Assembly: GCA_934418055.1 (NCBI GenBank)
Contig: CAKRWX010000022.1
Location: forward strand, 1 to 17,078
Direction of reading: 5' to 3'
DNA length: 17,078 nt
From: an uncultured Lachnospiraceae bacterium
Lineage (GTDB): Bacteria; Bacillota; Clostridia; Lachnospirales; Lachnospiraceae
The position numbers and the translations under genes are program-made. Below the pieces are notes generated by a model. That model searched no databases. It was given only the letters and a program-made list of their open reading frames with translations, and was not told where the DNA came from. This document shows positions 15,740-17,078 of this stretch, one piece after another. Within the stretch, counting starts at the first letter, position 1, and each line of letters starts with the position of its first letter.

Positions 15740-15769
15740 CTGAAATTTATTAATTGGAGGATATATTTT

Positions 15770-16240
15770 ATGGAACACATTACAGCGATAGGAGCAGAAA
15801 AAACGCAAAAGATTACGTTTATCAGCAAAGCACATGAAGAATTCTATTTTAAGAAGCTAGAGGAGGTCAGACACCAGGATGTGTATCATAAATCCCTGAT
15901 CTACTGTTTGGGCATGAATGCAGACACGAGGGATCATATACACAGAATCTATGATTTTCAGACAGGCTGTGTAAAAACGGAATGTTTGAAAGAGGGCTGG
16001 CAGACCAGTGGAAGCCAAAAGGTGGTCAGATTGGCATTTTGTCTGTATTGCAACGGCGTTCCAAGTGTTTCTGATTATGAAGATCCAAGTGATCAACTGG
16101 AAGAATGCGGGAGATATACCATTGATGATCTATTTTGCTGCAGCTATGCCCCGTTTTTCTGGCAGGCCATTCAGATTCGGTATCCAGAGTATGTAAAATA
16201 CAATGGGAAAAAACAGAAATGGTTTGAAGGGAGGGATTAG
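15770..16240 (+). CDS. DUF6075-like protein of mobile elements
   Basis: 156 residues, soluble, no signal peptide or membrane segment. Rich in Cys, aromatic and charged residues, with HKSLIYCLGMNADTRDHIHR (40-59), IYDFQTGCVK, LKEGWQTSGS, FCLYCNG and DLFCCSYAPFFWQAIQIRYPEY near the end. From memory this resembles the uncharacterised DUF6075 family, common in integrated elements of gut Firmicutes; I could not check this. The start at 15770 has TTGGAGG 9 nt upstream; the frame opens earlier at 15719 but inside the terminator hairpin. The next gene starts at the base after its stop, so translation is probably coupled. Function unknown. Confidence 0.75.
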   Translation: MEHITAIGAEKTQKITFISKAHEEFYFKKLEEVRHQDVYHKSLIYCLGMNADTRDHIHRIYDFQTGCVKTECLKEGWQTSGSQKVVRLAFCLYCNGVPSVSDYEDPSDQLEECGRYTIDDLFCCSYAPFFWQAIQIRYPEYVKYNGKKQKWFEGRD

Positions 16241-16420
16241 ATGCTGAAGATTCGTTTGATGGGAACAAAGAATGATATTACGTGGTTCCAGAAGATTCTA
16301 TTACGTCATTCAAAAATTGAAGTGCTTGGAATGTCAGAACTATACAGTAACAAAGGAACGAAAAAATATTACAGAACTTATGCCGAAATTAAGAAGAGCA
16401 ATGTAAAAGAAAATAAATAA
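16241..16420 (+). CDS. Small 59-aa protein between DUF6075-like gene and parA (possibly DUF3970-like)
   Basis: Begins MLKIRLMGTKNDITWFQKIL and ends KKYYRTYAEIKKSNVKENK; basic, soluble, with an alternating pattern that fits a small alpha/beta fold. The ATG follows the previous stop without a gap and has AAGGGAGGG at 16227-16235, a strong ribosome binding site inside the upstream gene's end. ParA starts 21 nt after its stop. The RLxGT start and size recall the small DUF3970 (YvzF-like) family, from memory only. A ribosome binding site, tight operon packing and a sensible amino-acid composition make it a real gene; function unknown. Confidence 0.75.
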   Translation: MLKIRLMGTKNDITWFQKILLRHSKIEVLGMSELYSNKGTKKYYRTYAEIKKSNVKENK

Positions 16421-16441
16421 AATGCCAAGGAGAATTTTATC

Positions 16442-17078
16442 ATGTGTAAAGTAATCGTAATTGCGAACCAGAAGGGTGGAGTTGGAAAAACCACCACAAG
16501 CATCAATTTAGGAGTTGGCCTGGCAAGGTTAGGACAGAAAGTATTGCTGGTAGATGGTGATCCCCAGGGGCATTTAACGCTGGGACTTGGATTTTCCAAA
16601 AATCTGAAAGTAACCTTGAAAAATATGATGGAAAACATCGTGATGGGAATTGAATTTGACCCACGAGAGGCGATCTTACATCATAAAGAGGGAGTGGATA
16701 TCATCCCATCCAATAAACTGTTGACAGGAATGGATTTGTCCCTGATCACGGTAGAGGATCGGGAACAGGTGTTAAAAGAGTACCTGAATTTATTGAGAGA
16801 AGACTATGACTATATCCTGATTGACGGGATGCCATCCCTTGGTATGCTGACGATCAATGAAATGACAGCGGCAGACAGCGTGTTGATTCCAACACAGCCA
16901 CAATATTATGCGTCTGATGGCCTTACAGAACTTTTAAAGGTCTATAAAGCGACCAAAGCACGATTTAATCCTGGAATGGAAATAGAGGGGATTTTGTACA
17001 CGATGGATGTTAGTCGTTTTAACAATTCCAAACGAAATAAAAAAGCGATTAAAGAGGCATATGGTAGTGAGGTAAGGA
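16442..17078 (+). CDS. parA: ParA/Soj-family ATPase, partial (runs off the window)
   Basis: The first 212 residues are present and no stop is reached. Deviant Walker A KGGVGKTTT at 11-19, Walker A' LLVDGDPQG, and a Walker B-like YILIDGMPSLGMLTIN. PTQPQYYASDGLTELL follows, as in ParA proteins. ParA-type ATPases segregate plasmids and integrated elements together with a DNA-binding ParB, which would be expected just downstream. Start ATG at 16442 with AAGGAG at 16427-16432, 9 nt away. Third gene of the element operon. A chromosomal Soj is less likely given the neighbours (not next to a chromosomal parB, gidA or gidB). Typical length is 250-280 residues, so about 40-70 are missing. Confidence 0.92.
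   Translation, partial: MCKVIVIANQKGGVGKTTTSINLGVGLARLGQKVLLVDGDPQGHLTLGLGFSKNLKVTLKNMMENIVMGIEFDPREAILHHKEGVDIIPSNKLLTGMDLSLITVEDREQVLKEYLNLLREDYDYILIDGMPSLGMLTINEMTAADSVLIPTQPQYYASDGLTELLKVYKATKARFNPGMEIEGILYTMDVSRFNNSKRNKKAIKEAYGSEVR

Larger units (their letters stand above)
15408..17078 (+). mobile_element. Putative left end of an integrative element (ICE or plasmid-like), continuing beyond the window
   Basis: Starting near the conserved MEEKQ codons of hemZ, codon use shifts. hemZ is then followed by repeats and an operon typical of integrated conjugative elements: DUF6075-like, a 59-aa protein, and a ParA ATPase. These genes favour GAA, ATA, TTG and AAA more than the rel-hemZ block. 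No integrase, relaxase or right end is in the window, so the left boundary is approximate and the identity is inferred. Confidence 0.55.

Overview
The window looks like chromosomal DNA of an anaerobic Firmicute of the Lachnospiraceae type (Clostridium cluster XIVa). The basis is the giant two-ASKHA-domain 2-hydroxyacyl-CoA dehydratase activase-like protein, the rel / metallo-beta-lactamase / hemZ gene run, strong purine-rich Shine-Dalgarno sites and near-consensus sigma-A promoters. No species can be named from the sequence alone.

Layout. 1-163: a stack of nested palindromes, probably an interspersed repeat. 168-4436 (minus): the activase-like protein. 4491-4742: a divergent control region with a textbook promoter facing right. 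4743-8042 (plus): corA-type Mg transporter, a catalytically dead rhomboid-like membrane protein with a C-terminal Cys/His zinc-binding tail, and pyruvate kinase, closely spaced and probably co-transcribed. 8043-8199: a long G.U-rich terminator hairpin whose 5' arm also carries the -10 box of the next gene's promoter. 8200-9468: diaminopimelate decarboxylase, then a strong terminator. 9469-9992: a gene-free, C-rich stretch with a minus-strand terminator and no obvious gene to use it. 9993-10886: a short subtilase without signal peptide or propeptide. 10974-15572: rel (ppGpp synthetase/hydrolase), an MBL-fold hydrolase and hemZ (radical SAM coproporphyrinogen dehydrogenase-like).

From about 15,400 to the end the character of the DNA changes. 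The last ~57 codons of hemZ switch to codons (ATA, CGA, CAA) that I did not see in the rest of the gene. They are followed by direct and inverted repeats, a DUF6075-like gene, a 59-codon gene and a ParA ATPase that runs off the window, the three genes forming one tight operon. This is best read as the left end of an integrative element (ICE or integrated plasmid-like element) inserted at the 3' end of hemZ, possibly replacing the hemZ tail with an element-borne copy. In related genomes, as I recall, hisS and aspS tend to follow hemZ, so the element would interrupt that order.

The core genes are mostly housekeeping (glycolysis, lysine/peptidoglycan precursor, stringent response, heme-type chemistry, Mg transport). 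The most interesting signals are the compositional break inside hemZ, the promoter-inside-terminator at pyk/lysA, the pseudo-rhomboid with a zinc tail, the hairpin between Shine-Dalgarno and start of the activase gene, and the unexplained minus-strand terminator at 9,660-9,690.
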